The translations under genes were made by a program, and so were the position numbers. From Patescibacteria group bacterium (lineage in GTDB: Bacteria; Patescibacteriota; UBA1384; CAILIB01): DNA of 5,198 bases. Location: the NCBI GenBank assembly GCA_018968785.1, contig JAGWZN010000062.1:1-5198 (forward strand), written 5' to 3'. The notes under the pieces are model-generated. The model was not told where the DNA came from and searched no databases. It saw only the letters and a program-made list of their open reading frames with translations. This document shows positions 1-5,198 of this stretch, in pieces; positions within the stretch are counted from its first letter, which is position 1, and every line of letters starts with the position of its first letter.

Positions 1-112
1 TGATAACTTCAACATCTTGATCTGAATTCAAATGTCTTAACAACAACCCCTTTAATTCATCAAATCGTCTTGCTCGTATCAGTTCAGCAATTTTTCCAGC
101 AGTAATACTCAT
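1..112 (-). CDS. Partial uncharacterised protein, N-terminal 37 residues
   Basis: An ATG at 112-110 opens a frame with no stop to the left edge, giving 37 residues that begin MSITAGKIAELIRARRFDEL. The visible part is basic and looks like two short amphipathic helices (about residues 5-13 and 16-28) followed by a polar turn, as in helical-repeat or bundle proteins; I do not recognise the family. The start lies only three bases after the TAA of the 414-residue gene, and I see no clear Shine-Dalgarno sequence before it, so translation is probably coupled to that gene. This makes it the likely fourth member of the operon starting near 2495. The gene is cut by the window edge, so its length and function cannot be judged. 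Chance is the main alternative, but the tight spacing on the same strand argues for a real gene. Confidence 0.65.
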   Translation of the reverse strand, partial: MSITAGKIAELIRARRFDELKGLLLRHLNSDQDVEVI

Positions 113-115
113 GTT

Positions 116-1360
116 TTATACTATTTGAGATTGGTAATGACTAATTAATAGGTCTAACATCCGGCGCAAAGCAACATTTCCGCTGTTTTCGGCATCGACA
201 CTCATTTTATGAAGAGTGTCGACCACTTGGCGCGCTAGATTATTTTTTTCTACAGGATTATCTCCCTGTTGGATAATCGACTGGTCGATACCTTGAACAA
301 TTATCGATAAGTTTCCTGAGTTAAGAAAAGGGATAATGATGGAAGAAAGAACAGCAAACGCGCGTTGCAATAAAGCATTATCCAAGGCAGAAGCATTGGG
401 ATGAACCCTTACTTGCCCCGAAGATAGCATAGCCGCTAGCCTACCTAAATCTTTAATCGAAGACGCTTGTCTTAATGCAGACGCAGTCTGTTGCACTACA
501 TGTTCTCGCACGCTACTCACCAAAGCTCTCACCGCCTGGAACTCTGTTAATATCTGCTGTTCCGCTTTTTCCACCTCATCTTTTCTTCTCTGAATATCCT
601 CAGATGTGCCGATCGCGATATCCAAATCCCTTACCATTTTCTCCAGATCCCTTCTTCGTCCTCGATAGCTGTCCCTAACTATTTCTTCCGCCTTCCGGTA
701 ATTCTTGCTTGTTGTGTGTAACACCGCCCCCAGGAATCCGAAGGCAGCTTTTTGCCCTCTATCAACTTCTTTGAACGCGTCTCTTAACTGACGGATTTCA
801 TCTAAATCATCAGCACCTTTTACTCTTTTCAACTTCTTTCGTATTCCTTCCTCAAGCCTACTAATCTCACCCTGGCGTATCACTCTAGTAAGAAGAAGTT
901 TCTCAAATATAGAAAACCGACCAATATCCACAGCTGCTAAGTTCGCTACTTGTAATCGCAGCGCATCAAAATAGTCTTTGGCAACATACTGAGGACGATC
1001 AGGTTGACCTTGGATAGATACTTTTTCTAGGATGACAGTCGAGTCTTCAACCGGAAAATTGAAATCTTCCGTTATTCTATCTATTATATACTGTATAACC
1101 TTTTCCGCAACTATTTTTTGACGCTCGTAAACTTTATAGGCTTCCCATAATTGACCGGCTGCCGGTTGCCGCAAGTCCCCGGGGTTCTGCCTAATTTGCT
1201 GTGACGAATAACCGGTCCATCTAATCGTATCAACAAACTCAAGAAATTCGGGATCACTGAACAGCTCCAACTTCGTCTTGGCAGGGATTTCTGGCTCATC
1301 TGAAACAATTTCGTACCGCCGATCCTTCGTATCCCCTCTATCCGTACGCCGTATAGCCAT
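116..1360 (-). CDS. Uncharacterised helical/coiled-coil protein, 414 aa
   Basis: This is a long intact frame for a charged, soluble-looking protein rich in Lys, Arg, Glu, Gln and Leu. I do not recognise a family. After a polar N-terminus (residues 1-30), residues 31-100 look helical (FSDPEFLEFVDTIRW, then LWEAYKVYERQKIV). A less regular part follows (100-130), then long heptad-like helices over about 150-310, including the stretch around EKAEQQILTEFQAVRALV. The C-terminal part has a short hydrophobic run (about 334-347, FAVLSSIIIPFL), too short for a clear membrane span. There is no signal peptide and no catalytic motif that I can name. An in-frame TAG two codons before the ATG blocks a longer start. 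The nearest purine-rich site (AGGGAAG, 1380-1374) is 13 bases away, so initiation may be weak or coupled to the 69-residue gene 49 bases upstream. It is likely a structural or scaffolding protein, by inference only. Confidence 0.85.
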   Translation of the reverse strand: MAIRRTDRGDTKDRRYEIVSDEPEIPAKTKLELFSDPEFLEFVDTIRWTGYSSQQIRQNPGDLRQPAAGQLWEAYKVYERQKIVAEKVIQYIIDRITEDFNFPVEDSTVILEKVSIQGQPDRPQYVAKDYFDALRLQVANLAAVDIGRFSIFEKLLLTRVIRQGEISRLEEGIRKKLKRVKGADDLDEIRQLRDAFKEVDRGQKAAFGFLGAVLHTTSKNYRKAEEIVRDSYRGRRRDLEKMVRDLDIAIGTSEDIQRRKDEVEKAEQQILTEFQAVRALVSSVREHVVQQTASALRQASSIKDLGRLAAMLSSGQVRVHPNASALDNALLQRAFAVLSSIIIPFLNSGNLSIIVQGIDQSIIQQGDNPVEKNNLARQVVDTLHKMSVDAENSGNVALRRMLDLLISHYQSQIV

Positions 1361-1409
1361 GCGCTAGTAATTACTTCCCTACAGCTAACTTATATCCCTA
1401 CCAGCATCC

Positions 1410-1619
1410 TTAATTTTCCTCTCCCTTATCCTCCTTCTGGATTTGAGACCCGATAGACATCATACTTTGCTCAAGCCCTTCGCCTGCCCGATTATCACAA
1501 TTTTCCATATCCGCTAAGACTCCTCTAGCATCTTCCAGCTTTTGTCGCATTGCATCGCGGAGCGGCTCCTCATTCTGAAGCTGATCAAGTTCTTTTTGTT
1601 CATCATCGGTTAGACTCAT
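1410..1619 (-). CDS. Small acidic uncharacterised protein, 69 aa
   Basis: A short acidic protein beginning MSLTDDEQKELDQLQNEEPL. Residues 3-40 look like one amphipathic helix or short coiled coil, and the tail (about 41-69) is polar and probably disordered, ending KEDKGEEN. The ATG at 1619-1617 was chosen because an excellent Shine-Dalgarno site (AGGAG, 1631-1627) sits seven bases upstream. The frame stays open to an ATG at 1682, but that start would overlap the end of the preceding gene and has no such site. It lies 37 bases after the 266-residue gene and 49 bases before the 414-residue gene, all on one strand, so it should share their transcript. Its size, acidity and position between two larger helical proteins, one with a basic N-terminal half, suggest an adaptor or small partner. 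That role is inferred; no family is recognised. Confidence 0.8.
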   Translation of the reverse strand: MSLTDDEQKELDQLQNEEPLRDAMRQKLEDARGVLADMENCDNRAGEGLEQSMMSIGSQIQKEDKGEEN

Positions 1620-1626
1620 AGCTATT

Positions 1627-1631
1627 CTCCT
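1627..1631 (-). promoter_or_regulatory. Ribosome binding site that fixes the 69-aa start
   Basis: AGGAG on the minus strand lies seven bases before the ATG at 1619-1617. This ideal spacing decides in favour of the 69-residue start over the longer 90-residue reading from 1682. Confidence 0.8.
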
Positions 1632-1656
1632 AAAAATTAATAAGTAGTTTAAACAC

Positions 1657-2457
1657 CTAGGCCAACCTAGCCTCCACTTCACTATTTAAAACCCCACCTT
1701 CGATTCGAGCCCGTTTCTCTAATAACTCCTGCATACGCAGACCACGCTGACTTAGCTTGTCTTGTTGGTGCGTCAGCTTTTGGTTGATCCTACTAATCTG
1801 TTTTTGATGCCATTCTGTGCTCTCCATTAAATCTTTTGCTAGGTCTTGAAGAAACTGACTAATCTCAATTACTTTTTTCGTTTTTCCTTCATGCATCGCC
1901 TCTCGTAGCTCAACCTCTAACCCTCCCATCTCATCCCTATATTCTGCGCTCCGCTGAGCATATTCAAGAGCCAAATCACTAATACGAGAAAGCGTATTAT
2001 CAATACTACCCTTTAATTCAAGTGTTGCTTGGCTTGCACCTTCTTCTGCAGCACTTATTCTATGAAGTCTTGTATCCCGTATATACCTTGCCGCAGAATC
2101 ACGGGTTCTTTCAAGATACGCGGATGTGGCCTGACAGGTTTCCATTGCAATTGACCCAACCACCTTTCGGCCTCGCTCTGTACCTACCGCCGCGTAAACC
2201 CCCGCAGCTACTTCGCTTCCGGCGTGCCACCCTCTCGAAACCTTATCCTTCACCCAACCAAATGCCCCGGCAATTTTATTAAATACGGTTCGACGCCTTT
2301 CACTTCCCTCTTGCTTTCTTCGACCTAAATCTTCTTGCCCGGCCTCAACCAGCTCTCTCCACCTATTCGGCCTTAATCCTAAATCTTGCAATCCATCCGG
2401 CGAATCTCCCCCCGATCTTTCATCACCTTGGGGAAGTTCCTCTCTGGCTCTAAACAT
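1657..2457 (-). CDS. Uncharacterised coiled-coil protein, 266 aa
   Basis: First gene of the operon behind the promoter at 2502-2530. Residues 1-58 are polar, rich in Gly, Arg and Glu, and probably disordered. Residues 59-110 (including FNKIAGAFGWVKDKVSRGW) form a Gly/Ala-rich amphipathic segment with small-residue spacing, which could pack as a helical hairpin or touch a membrane surface. It is too polar for a clear transmembrane helix. Residues 110-255 are almost entirely helix-forming with heptad-like Leu/Ile spacing (ALEYAQRSAEYRDEM, FLQDLAKDLMES, ISRINQKLTHQQDKL), indicating a long coiled coil. No enzyme motif or signal peptide is visible. The ATG at 2457-2455 follows a full AGGAGG site, which supports this start. 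It is probably structural or an assembly partner of the two downstream helical proteins; I recognise no family. Confidence 0.85.
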   Translation of the reverse strand: MFRAREELPQGDERSGGDSPDGLQDLGLRPNRWRELVEAGQEDLGRRKQEGSERRRTVFNKIAGAFGWVKDKVSRGWHAGSEVAAGVYAAVGTERGRKVVGSIAMETCQATSAYLERTRDSAARYIRDTRLHRISAAEEGASQATLELKGSIDNTLSRISDLALEYAQRSAEYRDEMGGLEVELREAMHEGKTKKVIEISQFLQDLAKDLMESTEWHQKQISRINQKLTHQQDKLSQRGLRMQELLEKRARIEGGVLNSEVEARLA

Positions 2458-2460
2458 AGT

Positions 2461-2466
2461 CCTCCT
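2461..2466 (-). promoter_or_regulatory. Consensus Shine-Dalgarno site of the 266-aa gene
   Basis: AGGAGG on the minus strand sits three bases before the ATG at 2457-2455. It is a full match to the anti-Shine-Dalgarno complement, but the spacing is shorter than usual. Together with the promoter upstream it suggests the operon is meant to be well expressed. Confidence 0.75.
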
Positions 2467-2488
2467 AAATCTCTTAAATATAATTGCC

Positions 2489-2505
2489 TACTACTCTTAG
2501 TAGTA
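2489..2505. promoter_or_regulatory. 7-bp inverted repeat over the -10 box and start site
   Basis: On the plus strand TACTACT (2489-2495) and AGTAGTA (2499-2505) form a perfect inverted repeat with a three-base spacer. It covers most of the TATACT -10 box (2502-2507) and the expected transcription start near 2495. This is a typical place for a repressor operator. Alternatively it is a chance repeat or a small AT-rich hairpin too weak to terminate transcription. The repeat is seen directly; the operator role is inferred. Confidence 0.4.
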
Positions 2506-2530
2506 TATGGTCCCGATACTACCGTGTCAA
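2502..2530 (-). promoter_or_regulatory. Near-consensus sigma70-type promoter of the coiled-coil operon
   Basis: On the minus strand a perfect -35 box TTGACA (2530-2525) is followed by an ideal 17-base spacer and TATACT (2507-2502), which matches five of six -10 positions. Transcription should begin near 2495, leaving a leader of about 38 bases before the ATG at 2457. The -35 box is embedded in the last codons of tgt, ending just before its terminal Arg codon and TAG. The downstream genes therefore have their own strong promoter even if some tgt transcripts read through. I found no clear terminator between tgt and this promoter. Confidence 0.8.
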
Positions 2531-3730
2531 GAAAACCTTTTCAATTTTTTTACACTTACCTTTCCTTATCGCCTCTTGCGTATGTTTCAGTATCAAGTGA
2601 AGAACTAGTAAGTTATAAAGTGTTAAAATACGAAATCCCAGCATTTCATGCTCTTTTAGATAATGGTGAAGAACGCAAAGGGGAAAGGAGAACAAATCAT
2701 CTATATTTTTATTGGGTAAGATCGGTCGCTTTGAGGATAAGTACTGATTATTGTTTAGATTAACTCTTGATATTTGTAAAGAAGGGTGTGTGGTATTTAG
2801 TAGAGCATCCGTATCATTCAACCAAAAGGCTTGAAGTGCATCCTGATTTCCTTCAATTCTCCAGATTGTCCCATGTCGAGCTAACCGACTGGGAGCCACA
2901 CAGTCAAACATGTCCACTCCCCTAATCACTGCTTCAATCAGGTCAAGCGGCTCACCTAGTCCCATAAAATAGCGTGGCTTGGTGGCAGGCAGGATTTCAT
3001 TGATCGATTCGACCGCCTCCCACATCGCGTTTTTACCCTCCCCCACCGATAAACCGCCAAGGGCATTGCCCGGCAGATCCGCGGCCGCGACCAGCTCCGC
3101 CGACTGTCGATGTAGCCTACGATACGTTCCTCCCTGCACGATCCCGAATAAAGCCTGCCGGTTCGTGTCTCCTTTCAACCATTCCGTTTTCGATCGTTCC
3201 AGCCAGCGCATACTCCGTTCCATTGCTTCCCGGCTGGCAGTCTCCGTCGAAAGCCCATATACCGGCTGGTCAAAAGCCATCATCATATCGGCTCCCAGGT
3301 TCTGTTGAATCTGAATGGACTTTTCTGGGGTCAGTCGGTGGGTCGAACCGTCAAGGTGAGAACGGAAGGTTACCCCCTCTTCCGTAACAGTTCGAAGTGA
3401 TTTTCTCTCATTTCCGCTCATTCCCCTCTCTCCGAGAGAAAATACCTGAAAACCGCCGCTATCGGTTAAAAGCGGCCCGTCCCAGCCCATAAACTCGTGG
3501 AGGCCACCGAGATTCCGAATCAGCTCATCACCTGGGCGCAGGTACATATGATAAGTATTGGAAAGAATAATCTGAGAACCAATCTGTCGCAGCTCTGCCG
3601 GTGAGACCGCTTTTACGGCGCCATGCGTACCAACCGGCATAAAAACCGGGGTTTCAACGGTTCCGTGCGGTGTCCGCAACTCTCCCACGCGTGCTTGGCC
3701 GTCCTTGGCCGTAATTTTGAATTCAAACAT
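2519..3730 (-). CDS. tgt: tRNA-guanine(34) transglycosylase, atypical C-terminal part
   Basis: Tgt swaps guanine 34 of GUN-anticodon tRNAs for preQ1 or queuine in queuosine formation, in the cytoplasm. The 403-residue protein starts at MFEFKITAKDG, the usual Tgt N-terminus, four bases after the peptidase stop; an ATG at 3850 would give a foreign extension inside that gene. The barrel is well kept: SNTYHMYLRPG (57-67), LLTDSGGFQVFSLG (87-100) with proton-shuttle Asp90, LFGIVQGG (194-201), GGLSVGE (225-231), and GVDMFDCV (271-278) with nucleophile Asp276. Two parts are unusual. The pocket motif usually written FDECTP reads FDQPVY (153-158). Against E. coli Tgt the zinc ligands C302, C304, C307 and H333 fall on Lys341, Ile343, Leu346 and Tyr372, although the surrounding LHH and LYNL helix is recognisable. 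Residues about 294-321 look like an insertion, and the last ~250 bases are AT-rich. Family membership is certain; activity and substrate are not. Confidence 0.95.
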   Translation of the reverse strand: MFEFKITAKDGQARVGELRTPHGTVETPVFMPVGTHGAVKAVSPAELRQIGSQIILSNTYHMYLRPGDELIRNLGGLHEFMGWDGPLLTDSGGFQVFSLGERGMSGNERKSLRTVTEEGVTFRSHLDGSTHRLTPEKSIQIQQNLGADMMMAFDQPVYGLSTETASREAMERSMRWLERSKTEWLKGDTNRQALFGIVQGGTYRRLHRQSAELVAAADLPGNALGGLSVGEGKNAMWEAVESINEILPATKPRYFMGLGEPLDLIEAVIRGVDMFDCVAPSRLARHGTIWRIEGNQDALQAFWLNDTDALLNTTHPSLQISRVNLNNNQYLSSKRPILPNKNIDDLFSFPLCVLHHYLKEHEMLGFRILTLYNLLVLHLILKHTQEAIRKGKCKKIEKVFLTR

Positions 3731-3734
3731 ACCT

Positions 3735-4802
3735 TCACTTTTGCAGCGGCTGTATATCAGGGAAGTTCCGCGTAAAGTAATTTGCCACTCGAGGAAAGTT
3801 ATCTTCCAGATAATCGGGCGCTGTAACTCGCAACCGAACTGATTCGGCAAACCCTTCTTCCTGCCTAAGATCTGGATTATCGCAATACCGCTTTACATAC
3901 TCCGTTACCGGTCGATCTTCACTCGCCGATATATCTTCCCATTCTTTCAATGTTTTGGAAGACAGACTTAGGGAGTAAAGACCGTGGCCGATTTCGTGAC
4001 AGACTGTTCCGATTTTCATTATCCGCATCCGCTTCCGAGTATCCACCTTACTAAGGTAAGGAATATTTTGGATATCCGAATCAGTAAACGCGAATAGAAT
4101 TACTGGGAAAGGAAGAAAACTGGTTGTATCTTCGTTAAAAACTGTTGAGGTGAGCGCCCGTACTTTACGGTTGACCAATTGTATCGCCGCCTCAACTGGT
4201 AAGGAATCAAGAATCTTTCTAAACTCCGCCCGAGAAAATTGTTTTTCGTTCCCCCCATCAGTGGGAATAATGACAGCATCAGGGTAATACCGCACACCGG
4301 AAACCAGAGCACGCGCTAAGGTCTCAACTCCGAATACCCGGAAAAGAAGACGGGGCACATCATCAAAATCCGGATCTTCAGACGTACCTTGAAATGATAG
4401 GCCGTCTTTTTTTATACTTTCTCGCTGCTGATTTACTGCAGGTTTATAGCTGAGATGTTTATATAACAGCTCTAACAGCTGATCGTCGGAGTTGGCTGGA
4501 TCGTGCACAATTTGCCTGCGCAGATTATTCAGTGCAGGCTGGCCCTGAAAAACCTCCTGCAACAACGGATCGGGTGAAGAGCTTTTTGCCGAATTAAGAA
4601 TTTGTTGGTATTTCGAGTCATTTCGTAACCTGGGCAATATAGACCGCAAAAAATCCTGACGCTGAGAACAAACTACTCCCAAGTAATACTCGTCAACTAT
4701 TCCTTGGGTAATCTCGCTGACTGAAGCGTTGGCTAAAATCTGATCCGGATTCGCCTGATCCGATTGGTAGATTAAGTTGGGTTCAATCGGCAGTTCGCTC
4801 AT
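3735..4802 (-). CDS. Putative zinc metallopeptidase, anthrax lethal factor-like active site, 355 aa
   Basis: The C-terminal part carries a gluzincin-type zinc site: HEIGH (269-273), preceded by a helix start (MKIGTVC), supplies two histidine ligands and the catalytic Glu270. The likely third ligand is Glu316 in EEGFAESVRL (315-324). In anthrax lethal factor, HEFGH is followed 45 residues later by EFFAEAFRL; here the gap from His273 to Glu316 is 43, and the helices after it have a similar pattern. A tyrosine at 302 or 306 could match the lethal factor active-site Tyr. Residues 1-260 are a mixed domain I do not recognise. There is no signal peptide or membrane span, so it probably acts in the cytoplasm. 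The ATG at 4802 has purine-rich sites upstream (AAGGA 3 bases and AGGA 10 bases away) and a good promoter. It precedes tgt by four bases, so the two are probably co-transcribed. Substrate is unknown; the family call rests on motif and spacing. Confidence 0.85.
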   Translation of the reverse strand: MSELPIEPNLIYQSDQANPDQILANASVSEITQGIVDEYYLGVVCSQRQDFLRSILPRLRNDSKYQQILNSAKSSSPDPLLQEVFQGQPALNNLRRQIVHDPANSDDQLLELLYKHLSYKPAVNQQRESIKKDGLSFQGTSEDPDFDDVPRLLFRVFGVETLARALVSGVRYYPDAVIIPTDGGNEKQFSRAEFRKILDSLPVEAAIQLVNRKVRALTSTVFNEDTTSFLPFPVILFAFTDSDIQNIPYLSKVDTRKRMRIMKIGTVCHEIGHGLYSLSLSSKTLKEWEDISASEDRPVTEYVKRYCDNPDLRQEEGFAESVRLRVTAPDYLEDNFPRVANYFTRNFPDIQPLQK

Positions 4803-4832
4803 ACTTCCTTCATCCTCTTATATATACTTTTG

Positions 4833-4860
4833 ATAATATCGGAATGTCCCGCGCGGTCAA
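4833..4860 (-). promoter_or_regulatory. Sigma70-type promoter of the peptidase-tgt unit
   Basis: On the minus strand TTGACC (4860-4855, five of six -35 matches) is followed by a 16-base spacer and TATTAT (4838-4833, five of six -10 matches). Transcription should begin near 4826, about 24 bases before the ATG at 4802. It begins just after the rplL terminator, so the peptidase-tgt unit looks separated from ribosomal transcription. Confidence 0.7.
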
Positions 4861-4868
4861 CTAAACTT

Positions 4869-4896
4869 AAAAGAGCCTCCGGAGAGGCTCTTTTTT
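4869..4896 (-). terminator. Intrinsic terminator after rplL, probably bidirectional
   Basis: A perfect 11-bp hairpin with the core GAGCCTC/GAGGCTC and a CGGA loop (4880-4883) is flanked by A and T tracts. It begins about 15 bases after the rplL stop. In the direction of rplL the stem is followed by TTTT, AAG and TTT; in the opposite direction by six T residues. It should end the ribosomal transcript. Confidence 0.9.
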
Positions 4897-4910
4897 ATCG
4901 ATGGGTAGTA

Positions 4911-5198
4911 TTATTTCACCTCAACGGTAGCGCCAGCCGCTTCAAGTTTGGCTTTGGCGGTATCAGCCTCTTCTTTTTTCACATTGGCCAATACTTCTTT
5001 CGGAGCACCGTCTACCAGGTCTTTTGCTTCTTTCAAGCCGAGATCGGCACGGATCTCACGAACCGCCTTAATAACATTGATCTTCTGATCACCGGAAGCA
5101 GCCAGCACAACGGTAAAGGAGGTTTTCTCCTCTTCCGGTTCAGCGGCAGCAGCGCCTCCCGCAGCCGGCATGGCACCGGCCATCATCATGGGAGCAGC
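4911..5198 (-). CDS. rplL: Ribosomal protein L7/L12, 3' part (N-terminus outside window)
   Basis: L7/L12 forms the flexible stalk of the large ribosomal subunit and recruits translation GTPases such as EF-Tu and EF-G. The 95 visible residues are an Ala/Gly/Met/Pro-rich hinge (AAPMMMAGAMPAAGG, then acidic EPEEE) and the full C-terminal factor-binding domain. Its signature is clear: FTVVLAASGDQKINVIKAVR, the LGLKEAKDLVDGAPKEV helix, and the ending EEAGATVEVK-like AAGATVEVK. The frame is open to the right edge (GCT GCT CCC before the first visible ATG), so the ATG at 5189 is an internal Met in the hinge, not the start. About 30-45 residues, the L10-binding dimerisation domain, lie beyond the window. 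A terminator follows the TAA within about 15 bases, and the next gene is not rpoB. Confidence 0.97.
   Translation of the reverse strand, partial: AAPMMMAGAMPAAGGAAAAEPEEEKTSFTVVLAASGDQKINVIKAVREIRADLGLKEAKDLVDGAPKEVLANVKKEEADTAKAKLEAAGATVEVK

Noticed and set aside
475..678. Plus-strand open frame of 67 codons
   Set aside because: Lies wholly inside the 414-residue gene on the opposite strand; low-complexity Pro/Ser/Phe product and no ribosome binding site.
1111..1308. Minus-strand open frame of 65 codons
   Set aside because: Alternative frame inside the 414-residue gene without a start signal.
1647..1654. Palindrome GTTTAAAC between two genes
   Set aside because: Short AT-rich palindrome expected by chance; no promoter or repeat context.
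1620..1682. Extension of the small acidic protein to an ATG at 1682
   Set aside because: It would overlap the preceding gene and pass over an ideal ribosome binding site for the inner ATG.
2386..2763. Plus-strand open frame of 125 codons across the tgt end and the 266-aa start
   Set aside because: It is antisense to two supported genes and their promoter, and its product resembles no family I know; the AT-rich tgt end explains part of it.
2979..3308. Plus-strand open frame of 109 codons
   Set aside because: Antisense to the most conserved part of tgt; a by-product of the GC-rich codons there.
3735..3737. Possible TGA recoding as glycine, as in some candidate-phylum bacteria
   Set aside because: TGA occurs here as the peptidase stop, no conserved glycine is encoded by TGA in tgt or rplL, and all genes read through in the standard code.
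3731..3850. Extension of tgt to an upstream ATG at 3850
   Set aside because: The added 40 residues overlap the peptidase coding end and do not match Tgt, whose usual N-terminus begins at MFEFKI.
4100..4312. Minus-strand open frame of 70 codons
   Set aside because: Alternative frame inside the peptidase gene; no start signal or recognisable product.

Overview
The window is a compact bacterial segment in which every supported gene lies on the minus strand, so transcription runs from high to low coordinates. All genes read cleanly in the standard code, with TAA, TAG and TGA stops and no in-frame TGA. The only confidently named genes are rplL (ribosomal protein L7/L12, cut by the right edge) and tgt (tRNA-guanine transglycosylase). 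The short intergenic gaps, many uncharacterised helical proteins and divergent Tgt would suit a Patescibacteria/CPR-type genome. That placement is an inference from style, not a proven assignment.

Layout in the direction of transcription: (1) the 3' part of rplL (5198-4911), closed by a strong hairpin terminator (about 4869-4896). (2) A sigma70-like promoter (4833-4860) directly after it, driving a two-gene unit: a 355-residue protein with a zinc-metallopeptidase active site like anthrax lethal factor (4802-3735), then tgt (3730-2519) four bases downstream. (3) A near-consensus promoter (TTGACA, 17 bp, TATACT) whose -35 box lies inside the last codons of tgt, with a 7-bp inverted repeat over its -10 box and expected start site. 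It should drive an operon of four uncharacterised genes: a 266-residue coiled-coil protein (2457-1657), a 69-residue acidic protein (1619-1410), a 414-residue helical protein (1360-116), and the first 37 codons of another gene that runs off the left edge (112-1).

The points that most deserve attention are these. The Tgt keeps both catalytic aspartates but, by manual alignment to E. coli Tgt, has lost all four zinc ligands; its 3' end is also sharply AT-rich and carries an apparent insertion. The lethal-factor-like peptidase has no visible secretion signal and appears co-transcribed with tgt. The four-gene operon of helical proteins matches no system I recognise. No stretch longer than about 115 bases lacks a gene, and I see no tRNA, rRNA, CRISPR array, insertion sequence or origin.
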